Below are positions 1 to 5,795 of a stretch of 7,501 nt of DNA, piece after piece. Position numbers and translations under genes: made by a program. The first letter of the stretch is position 1. The number at the start of each line of letters is the position of its first letter. A model generated the notes under the pieces. The model had not been told where the DNA came from and did no database searches. It saw nothing but the letters and a program-made list of their open reading frames with translations. The stretch lies in assembly GCA_029880025.1 (NCBI GenBank), contig JAOUPE010000075.1, positions 1 through 7,501 of the forward strand, in the 5' to 3' direction. The stretch comes from Caldifarciminota bacterium. GTDB taxonomy: Bacteria > Hydrothermota > Tepidihabitantia > Tepidihabitantales > JAOUPE01.

Positions 1-1278
1 GCTAAAATAGGAATCTTCAATTCCGGTATATGAGGTATTATAGATATAGGCACGCCCGGCATTAAGTCCGCGAGTATCATGACCTGGTGCACCGATACAG
101 AATTCGATATATTGGTCATTATTGATATCACCACAAAATTCGATACAAGAACCAAACATATCTTCATCTGCTTCACCAGCTAAAATCGTATCTGGGGTTG
201 TGCTCATCGGGTCACCGCCAAAGAAAAGATATACATAACCTGGTCCAGAAGGTAAACCATAATAATCACCATCTGCTCCAACCAGAAGGTCATCAAAATT
301 ATCCTGGTTGATATCAGCTTTTCCGGCAATCCAGCTGCCAAACCAGTCCGAACCTTGAAGTATAACATCAGGTGGTATGCCTATATTACGATCGCCAAAA
401 TGGATATGAACTTTATCGGTCATTGAAGCGCCCAGCGCAATATCATTGAATCCATCATGGTTCAGGTCACCAGCCGCAGCAACGGTTATGCCCAGCTGCC
501 GATTTGCATCATCGCCTTCCCATGTAATATCAACATTCGGGTCCAGTGGATTGCCGCCAAAATATAAAAAGCAACCACCGCCATGCAAGATACTGCCCGA
601 ATGGCGATAGTCGCCTACCAGCATATCGCCAAAGCTATCGCCATTAACATCACCGAGCAAAGCCACTGCCTGACCAAAATAATCACCATTTCCATCACGC
701 AAAATAAGGTCAGGAATCGTATCAAGCATTGTTCCACCCAGAAATAAAAAGGCGTGCTGGTCACCCGGTGCACCAATCAGGATATCAATACCACTGTCGC
801 CATTCACATCAAAACCACCACTGATACTGGTGCCAAACCGAGCCGAGTTTACTTGCCCGGTAAGGATTAAATCGACGTTTGTATCCGGATTTTGTGAACC
901 AAAATAAAGAAAGACTCTTCCTGCGGTTGCACCACCGGAATTATCGCGTGGTGCACCGATTGCCAGATCATCGATTCCGTCTTCATTGATATCACCAATC
1001 GAGGCAAGACAGGCTCCGAACTGGGTTCCCGAAATGCCGGTAAAAATTAAATCCGGGGTCGTATCAAAAGGAACGCTGCCGAAATAAACGTACACCTTAC
1101 TCCAGCCCGGTTCGCCAATAAATACATCAGCAAGCCCATCATGATTAAAATCCAATCTGCCGGCAATCGCATACCCAAACTTACCGGTTGCGTTGTGTCC
1201 ATCCAGCACACCAATTTGATTTAAGCCAAATACCGCCGAACCGATAAGAACCAACTTAAGAATGACTTTGGTTCTCAT
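1..1278 (-). CDS. Exported seven-blade FG-GAP (integrin-alpha-like) beta-propeller protein, 3' end outside the window
   Basis: The minus frame is open from ATG 1276-1278 to the left edge, giving 426 residues with no stop, so the C-terminus is missing. Residues 1-18 (basic MRTK, then a hydrophobic run to about G18) look like a signal peptide. Seven calcium-binding loops of the integrin-alpha type follow, roughly one per 60 residues: DFNHDGLAD (43-51), DINEDGIDD (96-104), DVNGDSGID (157-165), DVNGDSFGD (210-218), DLNHDGFND (271-279), DINQDNFDD (322-330) and DINNDQYIE (384-392). Several are flanked by FG and GAP motifs (for example FGAC, AIGAP). Seven loops match a closed seven-blade propeller, so the part outside is probably a short tail, and a sorting domain like those of the other exported proteins here is my guess. 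The protein is presumably secreted or surface-attached; ligand unknown. The start lies 7 bases after the stop of the upstream gene and has no clear Shine-Dalgarno, so translational coupling is likely. Confidence 0.9.
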   Translation of the reverse strand, partial: MRTKVILKLVLIGSAVFGLNQIGVLDGHNATGKFGYAIAGRLDFNHDGLADVFIGEPGWSKVYVYFGSVPFDTTPDLIFTGISGTQFGACLASIGDINEDGIDDLAIGAPRDNSGGATAGRVFLYFGSQNPDTNVDLILTGQVNSARFGTSISGGFDVNGDSGIDILIGAPGDQHAFLFLGGTMLDTIPDLILRDGNGDYFGQAVALLGDVNGDSFGDMLVGDYRHSGSILHGGGCFLYFGGNPLDPNVDITWEGDDANRQLGITVAAAGDLNHDGFNDIALGASMTDKVHIHFGDRNIGIPPDVILQGSDWFGSWIAGKADINQDNFDDLLVGADGDYYGLPSGPGYVYLFFGGDPMSTTPDTILAGEADEDMFGSCIEFCGDINNDQYIEFCIGAPGHDTRGLNAGRAYIYNTSYTGIEDSYFS

Positions 1279-1279
1279 T

Positions 1280-1294
1280 AGCGAATTATTCGCT
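1280..1294 (-). promoter_or_regulatory. Inverted repeat spanning a stop codon just before the next start
   Basis: On the minus strand AGCGAAT-A-ATTCGCT is a 7-bp-arm inverted repeat with one central base. It covers the last codons and TAA stop of the Asp-box gene and ends two bases before the ATG of the FG-GAP gene. A real RNA hairpin would open some inner pairs to make a loop, leaving a short stem. It could mask initiation until ribosomes finishing the upstream gene melt it. This is inference, and chance is possible at this length. Confidence 0.35.
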
Positions 1295-2740
1295 CAAAAC
1301 CAGACGTATCGGTTCATAGCCATCGGCTCTAACTAAATAGACACCGTTGGGCAAACGATTTCCTTTCTGGTCGCAGCCATTCCAGGTTATACTACCGTTA
1401 AACTCAATCTTTTGAATAAGTCTACCAGTAGAATTAAAGATAGATAAAATTTTCGGTTGCTTCATCTTTTCCGAATAACTCAGCCGGGTGAAACTGGAAA
1501 ATGGGTTTGGGACAGCAGTTAGTTTTGGATAAGTCACCCTCGGTTGTTTTACTGGTTCAGCAACACCTGGGGTCCATATTGCATGAGAACAGTATTGGGC
1601 TTCGACATTGCCTGGTTCTGGATGCATTGAAATAGTTGTCAAATCATTACGAACGTCAAGGCTTAACTGAAGCCAGTCGCCAGGAAAAGGTGTGGTCTGC
1701 CAAACCCTGGTCATTTCTGTCCAACTGGTCCCGCCATCTTCGGAAATACGGAAATAGGTATCCCAGCTTGCATCATCATTCCAGACCACAATTAGACGAG
1801 TGTCTTCCGCCCCAAAAGCCCAGCTAAATTCATTGGAAACGAGCAGGTTTGGTGTTTGCCAGGTTAAACCGCCATCAGTGGATTTAGAAAATTTTATTTC
1901 ATCTTCGGTTGATTCATAACAAAGGTAAAGGTGATTATTCGACCCAATGTGCAGGTCAGGATACATTCCTTCGCCGAGCATCGGGCTTAGATTGGTCGTG
2001 TCAAAGGTTGCTCCACTGTCAGTGGAAACAGCAAGGTAAAGTTGATGACCGCGTTGACTATCTCGATAATCGGTTATAATGAAAATTGTCCCACTATTAC
2101 TGACTGCAATCGTCGGCTGAAGTCCTGAGGTAGTGGTTGTATCGCAGGGAAGCAGTTGTGGTGAGGAGAAGGTCACGCCGCCGTTATTAGAGCGGCAAAA
2201 GAATGGTCGGGGTCGGCTAAGCCAGGTAGCTGCGGTTGAAAACACAAGATTTACTGATTTATCCGGACCAATCATGAAGTCATGACCATTCATACTACCA
2301 GAATAAGCACCGGTTATCGAAATATCAAAGATATTCCAGCTGACTCCGAAGTTATCCGAACGAGAGCAGTAAAGATGCCAAATGGTTGCTGAATGTTCTG
2401 GTCTTAACCAGTAGATACAATAAACCGTATCACCGGTTGCCGCCAGTCTTGGTCTTGTATATTCAGCATGTACCCAGGTTTGGTCCCAATAGTGAATGGT
2501 TATATCCGATGACCAGGTTTGATTGGTATCATAGGATGCAGCAAAGTAGATACCACCTTCACCGCTGCCCAACCCGGTATGGGTCCAGGCTTCGTAAAGT
2601 TCGTTATTATCGCCGATGCAACCATGACCACTGCTCCACCAATCGCTTATCAGATTTGAGCACATGACCGGATTATTGAATTCAATATTGGCGAAAACAA
2701 ATGCAGGTAGGATAAGGATGACTTTTATTAAATTTTTCAT
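1286..2740 (-). CDS. Exported Asp-box (BNR/sialidase-fold) six-blade propeller protein with C-terminal sorting domain
   Basis: This 484-residue protein starts with a signal peptide (1-17, cleavage probably after AFVFA). Six Asp-box turns with the S-x-D-x-G-x-T-W pattern are visible: SYDTNQTW (69-76), SDNFGVSW (128-135), SNNGGVTF (184-191), STDSGATF (239-246), STDGGLTW (287-294) and SEDGGTSW (333-340). Six boxes fit the six-blade sialidase fold. I do not see the arginine triad or FRIP motif needed to call a sialidase, and Asp boxes also occur in non-enzymatic propellers, so a catalytic role is unproven. Residues about 403-484 form a C-terminal domain of the Por-secretion/FlgD-like type, with AVPNPF at 409-414, ITWNG at 451-455 and LPNGVYLV at 463-470. 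The gene has a strong Shine-Dalgarno (AGGAGG, 2745-2750) and a candidate promoter. It is the first gene of a likely two-gene operon with the FG-GAP gene. Confidence 0.9.
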   Translation of the reverse strand: MKNLIKVILILPAFVFANIEFNNPVMCSNLISDWWSSGHGCIGDNNELYEAWTHTGLGSGEGGIYFAASYDTNQTWSSDITIHYWDQTWVHAEYTRPRLAATGDTVYCIYWLRPEHSATIWHLYCSRSDNFGVSWNIFDISITGAYSGSMNGHDFMIGPDKSVNLVFSTAATWLSRPRPFFCRSNNGGVTFSSPQLLPCDTTTTSGLQPTIAVSNSGTIFIITDYRDSQRGHQLYLAVSTDSGATFDTTNLSPMLGEGMYPDLHIGSNNHLYLCYESTEDEIKFSKSTDGGLTWQTPNLLVSNEFSWAFGAEDTRLIVVWNDDASWDTYFRISEDGGTSWTEMTRVWQTTPFPGDWLQLSLDVRNDLTTISMHPEPGNVEAQYCSHAIWTPGVAEPVKQPRVTYPKLTAVPNPFSSFTRLSYSEKMKQPKILSIFNSTGRLIQKIEFNGSITWNGCDQKGNRLPNGVYLVRADGYEPIRLVLSE

Positions 2741-2744
2741 TATA

Positions 2745-2750
2745 CCTCCT
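2745..2750 (-). promoter_or_regulatory. Strong ribosome binding site of the Asp-box gene
   Basis: Minus-strand AAGGAGGTATA precedes the ATG at 2740-2738, with AGGAGG four bases upstream of it. It is the only textbook Shine-Dalgarno in the window; the other starts have weak or none. Confidence 0.8.
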
Positions 2751-2776
2751 TATTCATTTATCAATAACTTTACCTA

Positions 2777-2804
2777 AATTTACTACTCATTAGGCAATTG
2801 TCAA
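2777..2804 (-). promoter_or_regulatory. Candidate sigma-70-type promoter for the two-propeller operon
   Basis: Minus-strand TTGACA (2804-2799) is followed after 16 bases by TAAATT (2782-2777, four of six matches to TATAAT). It lies about 37 bases upstream of the Asp-box gene start and transcribes toward it. The -35 is perfect and the -10 is moderate. Confidence 0.5.
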
Positions 2805-2828
2805 TCCCGAAAGCATTTCATACTACCA

Positions 2829-2857
2829 TTGACTTTATACGATTTTCCTTTTAGATT
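2829..2857 (+). promoter_or_regulatory. Candidate promoter for the HAD gene, placing transcription start at the ATG
   Basis: TTGACT (2829-2834) and TAGATT (2852-2857) are 17 bases apart. The expected transcription start, about 7 bases after the -10, falls at roughly 2864, next to the ATG at 2865. The transcript would then be leaderless, consistent with the absence of a Shine-Dalgarno. It diverges from the minus-strand promoter at 2777-2804, leaving about 24 bases between the two -35 boxes. Confidence 0.45.
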
Positions 2858-2864
2858 AATTCGA

Positions 2865-3602
2865 ATGGAACCAATCGGTCAAAAAAATATCGAGGCGGTG
2901 ACTTTTGACCTCTGGAATACCATTTTTGTGGCGAAAAGTTATGCTGAGAAAAGAATCGAATATCTAAAAAAGATATTGGACCGGAAAAGGATTAATCGAA
3001 GTTTTGAAGAAATATCCGATGCCTACAGGTTCTCGCTCGAATCTGCGGAAAAGACAAGAGAACAAGGGGATTATCGCTTCATAACGGTTTATCAAAGACT
3101 GGATTTTATCCTTGAGAAATTAGATGTTGAGATTAATTTTGAAGAAAAGGCAAAGATTAAAAAATATTTTGGCGAGATTATATTGAAAGACGAACCTTCA
3201 TTGGTTGATGGAGTACTGGAAACATTAAAGGCATTAAATCCTTATTATCGAATGGGCATAATCTGCGGTTCCGGTCTAACGCCAGGAAAGGTTATCCGGC
3301 TTGTTTTAAAAAAGAAAAACATCTTTGATTATTTTCAATCCCAGGTCTTTTCCGATGAGGTGGGTTATGAAAAACCGCATCCAGCCATATTCGAAAAATC
3401 GCTTAACGAATTAGGGGTAAAACCCGAACAAGCGATTCATATTGGTGACTTGCTTGATACTGATATAGCAGGGGCAAAAGCATTCGGTATGAAAGCGGTT
3501 TGGTTTAATTATGATAACAAGGTGAATGAAACTTCTTATCAACCGGATTTTGAAATTCGAAGAATATCCGGAGTCATCAAAATTCTTTTACCGAAGTCTT
3601 AA
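2865..3602 (+). CDS. HAD-superfamily hydrolase, subfamily IA-like
   Basis: This is a cytoplasmic 245-residue protein when started at ATG 2865. A TTG at 2829 is in frame but would add 12 residues that overlap the candidate promoter, so I prefer the ATG. HAD motifs in order: motif I VTFDLWNT with nucleophile D15; an alpha-helical cap at about 25-110; motif II near GIICGSG (131-137), S136 being the likely Ser/Thr; motif III K170 in GYEKPHP; and motif IV HIGDLLDTD (192-200) with D195 and D200 for magnesium. The usual general-acid Asp two residues after the nucleophile is Trp (W17), as in the DxWxT branch rather than the DxDxT phosphatases, so substrate and even reaction type (phosphatase, dehalogenase-like or other) are open. 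It stands alone on the plus strand, converging on rlmN. Confidence 0.85.
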   Translation: MEPIGQKNIEAVTFDLWNTIFVAKSYAEKRIEYLKKILDRKRINRSFEEISDAYRFSLESAEKTREQGDYRFITVYQRLDFILEKLDVEINFEEKAKIKKYFGEIILKDEPSLVDGVLETLKALNPYYRMGIICGSGLTPGKVIRLVLKKKNIFDYFQSQVFSDEVGYEKPHPAIFEKSLNELGVKPEQAIHIGDLLDTDIAGAKAFGMKAVWFNYDNKVNETSYQPDFEIRRISGVIKILLPKS

Positions 3603-3673
3603 AAGTTGAAAAATATGTCTGCCATATAAATTATAGATTTTAAACCAAAAGAAAGCCACGCTTAAGTTGCCTA
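3603..3673. other. Short convergent intergenic region
   Basis: These 71 bases separate the 3' ends of the HAD gene and rlmN. The only structure seen is a 5-bp AT-rich inverted repeat, ATATG-TCTGC-CATAT (3613-3627), with no U-tract typical of an intrinsic terminator on either strand. I see no convincing terminator or gene. Confidence 0.5.
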
Positions 3674-4696
3674 TCATGTAGTAAATTTACCGGAAAGTTG
3701 TCCGCAGCCGGCAAGGATTTCTGAACCCTTGCTTTTGCGAATTGTTACGGCTGGTAATCCGGTATAAAGACTTCTGGCAAAGCTCTCAATTTCAGTTAAA
3801 GTTGGTTGTTTTAACTTACAGCCAGGATAGGGATTGAACGGAATTAAATTTATCTTGCACGGTATACCTATAAGCAATTTGCGCAGTTTGTCCGCATCCG
3901 GTGCCCGGTCATTTATCCCTTTTACCAAAACATATTCAAAAGTGATTCTTTTCTTTTTCATTTTAGTATAATGTCTTATCGCTTCGATTAATTCTTTTAA
4001 AGGATATTTTTTTGTTATCGGCATTAGATAATTCCTGGTTTTATCATCAGCCCCATTCAAGGAGATGGCTAATTTTACCTGTAATGGAAATTGGGTAAAT
4101 TGATAGATTTTATCGGTAATCCCAACCGTGGACACGGTAATCTTCCGGGCGCCGATATTTAAACCATTATCCGAATTTAATAGCTCGACCGCTTTTAAAC
4201 ATTCTTCATAATTAAGAAACGGCTCACCCATCCCCATAAAAACAACATTACTCAGTTTCTGCCCAACCAGTTTTTGCACCTGTAAAACCTGGTCCGCGAT
4301 TTCAAAGAATTTAAGGTTTCTCAAGAAACCAATTTGACCGGTATAGCAGATTTGACAGCCTAAAGCACAGCCAACTTGAGTTGAGACACAAACGGTTTTT
4401 CGGCTTGATTCAGGAATATAGACCGATTCGATATTTTCATCATCCATTAAAGTAAAGAGGAACTTTTGTGTACTATCTTTTGCTTTTTGGGTTTTTGCGA
4501 GTTTGAGCTGGCTGATATAATATTTTTCTTTGAGCAATTCCCGTTTGGTTTTTGCCAGGTTCGTCATCTGGTCAATATCGTTAATCCCTTTTTGCCAGAT
4601 CCAGGTGAAGATTTGCGTTGCCCGGTATTCTTCCCATCCCAATTCTTTGATAAGCTCTTTAAGTTGAAAAAAAGTAAAAGATTTTAGGTTAATCAT
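3674..4696 (-). CDS. rlmN: Dual-specificity 23S rRNA (A2503)/tRNA (A37) C2-methyltransferase RlmN
   Basis: This 340-residue radical-SAM enzyme methylates C2 of A2503 in 23S rRNA, and of A37 in some tRNAs in the family. All hallmarks are visible: the CxxxCxxC cluster site C110, C114, C117; a conserved Cys seven residues before it (C103, matching C118 of the E. coli enzyme); E90, thirteen residues before C103, matching the proposed E. coli base E105; the SAM motif GMGEP (154-158); the NLIPFNP segment (283-289); and the methyl-carrying Cys C331 in AGCGQL. The N-terminal region (about 1-95) carries the family's accessory domain. Length is normal. Cfr shares both catalytic cysteines, but nothing suggests a Cfr resistance gene. 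The start has no Shine-Dalgarno and lies 32 bases after an XRE-regulator gene, with which it is probably co-transcribed. Confidence 0.95.
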   Translation of the reverse strand: MINLKSFTFFQLKELIKELGWEEYRATQIFTWIWQKGINDIDQMTNLAKTKRELLKEKYYISQLKLAKTQKAKDSTQKFLFTLMDDENIESVYIPESSRKTVCVSTQVGCALGCQICYTGQIGFLRNLKFFEIADQVLQVQKLVGQKLSNVVFMGMGEPFLNYEECLKAVELLNSDNGLNIGARKITVSTVGITDKIYQFTQFPLQVKLAISLNGADDKTRNYLMPITKKYPLKELIEAIRHYTKMKKKRITFEYVLVKGINDRAPDADKLRKLLIGIPCKINLIPFNPYPGCKLKQPTLTEIESFARSLYTGLPAVTIRKSKGSEILAGCGQLSGKFTT

Positions 4697-4728
4697 ACTT
4701 TTGCATTTGTTAGCGCATATCTATCTTT

Positions 4729-5418
4729 TTAATTTTTGCCTATCTGTGATTTAAATACCGAGACAACTTTTTCTTTAATCCTTAATAGAATATTCTCTTT
4801 CAAACCATTGCTTTTCCCAAGTTGGATTATTTCGGTTAATTTTTTATTCAATTTCTTCTGGTCTTTGCCATAATATTTAACCAATGCTGAAAAGAAAGCA
4901 CGAGCACAGTCCTTATAAAACGGAAAAGAATAAGTTCCTGGTGCAAAGTCACATAAAATTTTGTGGACCTCTGCTTCTACTTTTTCGATTTTAATTCGGT
5001 ATTTCGCAAATTCAATTGCCATTTCTTCTTGTTTTTTGGTTGACAATGGTTTCTGGGTTATCTTTCTTGGATACTTAATACCAGCCTCGAACCATGCTAC
5101 ATCCCGCTCGATTTTCTTTTTCTCTTTTCCTTCTTGTAATTTTATTTGAGCGATTACCTGCTTATGTCGGTTTTGGAAGTCGATTGTTTCCAGTTTAGTA
5201 AAGAATTCCCGGCTAGCTGAAGCGCCGCAGGCATGAAGATAATCAAAAATTGTGCGTAAGGTTGGATTCTTTATCCGCCCAATTTCTAATTGGGCGATAA
5301 AACTGCGTCCAGATTTACTCTTAATACCCATTCTTAATGCCACTTCCCGTTGAGAAAGCCCAGCTTTCTCTCGGATTTGGCGTAAAATGTTAGCCATTTC
5401 TTTAGTAAAAACAAACAT
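4729..5418 (-). CDS. XRE-family helix-turn-helix transcriptional regulator
   Basis: This 229-residue cytoplasmic DNA-binding protein has an N-terminal HTH_3/XRE domain (about 11-65): ILRQIREKAGLSQREVALRM gives helices 1-2, and the recognition segment SKSGRSFIAQLEIGR (34-48) is slightly longer than in classic Cro/CI. The TLRTIFDYLHACG part (53-65) resembles XRE proteins I recall from candidate phyla. Residues 66-229 are charged and Lys/Glu-rich, probably helical, with a possible coiled coil around 130-155. I do not recognise a sensor, peptidase or toxin domain. Two starts are plausible: M1 (5418) and M8 (5397), the latter beginning right at the conserved domain; neither has a good Shine-Dalgarno. 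A perfect 16-bp palindrome lies 17 bases upstream of M1. The gene probably heads an operon with rlmN, so autoregulation is likely. Its other targets are unknown. Confidence 0.85.
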   Translation of the reverse strand: MFVFTKEMANILRQIREKAGLSQREVALRMGIKSKSGRSFIAQLEIGRIKNPTLRTIFDYLHACGASASREFFTKLETIDFQNRHKQVIAQIKLQEGKEKKKIERDVAWFEAGIKYPRKITQKPLSTKKQEEMAIEFAKYRIKIEKVEAEVHKILCDFAPGTYSFPFYKDCARAFFSALVKYYGKDQKKLNKKLTEIIQLGKSNGLKENILLRIKEKVVSVFKSQIGKN

Positions 5419-5421
5419 AAG

Positions 5422-5433
5422 TTATCAAGATAA
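5422..5433. promoter_or_regulatory. Small inverted repeat between palindrome and regulator start
   Basis: TTATC-AA-GATAA is a 5-bp-arm inverted repeat that touches the left side of the larger palindrome and ends four bases before the ATG at 5418. It could be a second, weaker operator half or part of the leader RNA. Its short length makes chance likely. Confidence 0.3.
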
Positions 5434-5461
5434 GGTTAGTTATAACTAACGCTTTAGTCAA
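5433..5461 (-). promoter_or_regulatory. Candidate promoter of the XRE-rlmN operon
   Basis: Minus-strand TTGACT (5461-5456), 17 bases, then TAACCT (5438-5433), a -10 that keeps the T, A and final T of TATAAT. The predicted start is about 8-10 bases before the ATG at 5418, giving a very short leader. An alternative -10, TATAAC, is only 11 bases from the -35 and so is badly spaced. The palindrome at 5435-5450 fills most of the spacer and part of the -10. Confidence 0.45.
5435..5450. promoter_or_regulatory. Perfect 16-bp palindrome, probable operator
   Basis: GTTAGTTATAACTAAC is fully self-complementary with no spacer. It lies between the -35 and -10 of the regulator's candidate promoter, where a bound dimer would block RNA polymerase. 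XRE repressors commonly bind such sites before their own genes. That this regulator binds it is inference from position. Confidence 0.6.
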
Positions 5462-5545
5462 GCCGAAAATTCTTCCATCTATTTGATTTTTGATATTTTA
5501 TATTTGATATTATTATGGGGGAGGGTATGGCGGGGTAGCGGTATA
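5462..5545. other. AT-rich spacer followed by the onset of G-rich sequence
   Basis: This is non-coding as far as I can see. The first part contains three closely spaced TTGAT words in AT-only surroundings (about 5483-5515) and may be a plus-strand promoter or a flexible spacer. Composition flips sharply at 5517, where a run of five G begins, followed by GGG (5523-5525) and GGGG (5532-5535) leading into the repeat array. G-runs 5517-5521, 5523-5525, 5532-5535 and 5546-5550 could form a G-quadruplex on the plus strand, with one long (10-base) loop. Confidence 0.4.
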
Positions 5546-5773
5546 GGGGGCGGCTTAGGGGGTAGCCCCCGGGCTAGCCCGGTCGGTAGCATGGGGGGTA
5601 GCTTAGGAAGTAGGTTTGGGGATAGGCTAATGGGTAGCATAGGGGATTGGCTCAGGGGTAGGTTAGGAAGTAGGCTAATGGCTAGCCTATGGGGTAGCCC
5701 CGGGAGTAGGTTAAGGGGTAGCCTAAGGGGTAAGCTAAGGGATAGGTTACTGGGTCGGCTTCCGGTCCGCCTG
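5546..5773. repeat. G-rich tandem array, about 19 degenerate 12-bp units
   Basis: From 5546 the plus strand repeats every 12 bases around a consensus of the form RGGGRTAGSYTA, for example AGGGGTAGCCTA (5714-5725) and AGGGGTAGGTTA (5654-5665). Units are in step from 5546 to 5761; the unit at 5762-5773 decays into a palindrome. Some words recur as blocks (GGAAGTAGG twice, AGGCTAATGG twice), suggesting duplication of several units at once. The 12-base period keeps one plus frame open (5483-5803, 106 codons, TTG start) and also one minus frame. I do not call a gene: there is no Shine-Dalgarno, and the second codon of each unit varies at positions 1 and 2 (GGT, GAT, AGT, GCT) while its third base stays T, the reverse of protein-level constraint. 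Function unknown. It sits downstream of the YVTN gene's stop and upstream of the XRE promoter. Confidence 0.8.
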
Positions 5774-5779
5774 AGGCGG
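5766..5779. repeat. GC-rich palindrome at the right end of the 12-bp array
   Basis: TCCGCCTGAGGCGG has 6-bp arms (CCGCCT/AGGCGG) around one base. It lies 17 bases past the stop of the YVTN gene, so it might act as a transcript-end hairpin, although no U-tract follows on the minus strand. It is nearly the same sequence as the palindrome at 5961-5975 within that gene, which points to a dispersed repeat family. Confidence 0.6.
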
Positions 5780-5795
5780 CTTCGGGTCTTTCGAC

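Noticed and set aside
1636..2667. Plus-strand open frames at 1636-1827 and 2386-2667
   Set aside because: They are antisense shadows of the Asp-box gene, with no family features or ribosome sites.
2829..2864. TTG start for the HAD gene, adding 12 residues
   Set aside because: The TTG is part of a good -35 box, the extra residues are not part of the HAD fold, and ATG 2865 starts close to motif I as usual.
3613..3627. Terminator between the HAD gene and rlmN
   Set aside because: The stem is only five AT-rich pairs and no U-tract follows on either strand.
3674..4696. Cfr-type antibiotic-resistance methyltransferase
   Set aside because: Cfr and RlmN share the catalytic cysteines, but the sequence, length and setting fit an ordinary RlmN and nothing points to mobile resistance.
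4697..4728. Tiny open frames (MR and MQKYD) before rlmN as a leader peptide
   Set aside because: They are very short, lack ribosome sites, and have no attenuator-like structure nearby.
4466..5149. Plus-strand open frames at 4466-4687 and 4961-5149
   Set aside because: They are antisense shadows of rlmN and the XRE gene. Their Phe/Ser-rich, hydrophobic look comes from Lys/Glu-rich sense codons.
5546..5773. CRISPR array
   Set aside because: Units are 12 bases, contiguous and degenerate, with no spacers and no cas genes nearby.
5546..5773. Telomere-like repeat (TTAGGGG words)
   Set aside because: The words occur only as part of a 12-base unit, units are too variable, and the array lies between ordinary genes.
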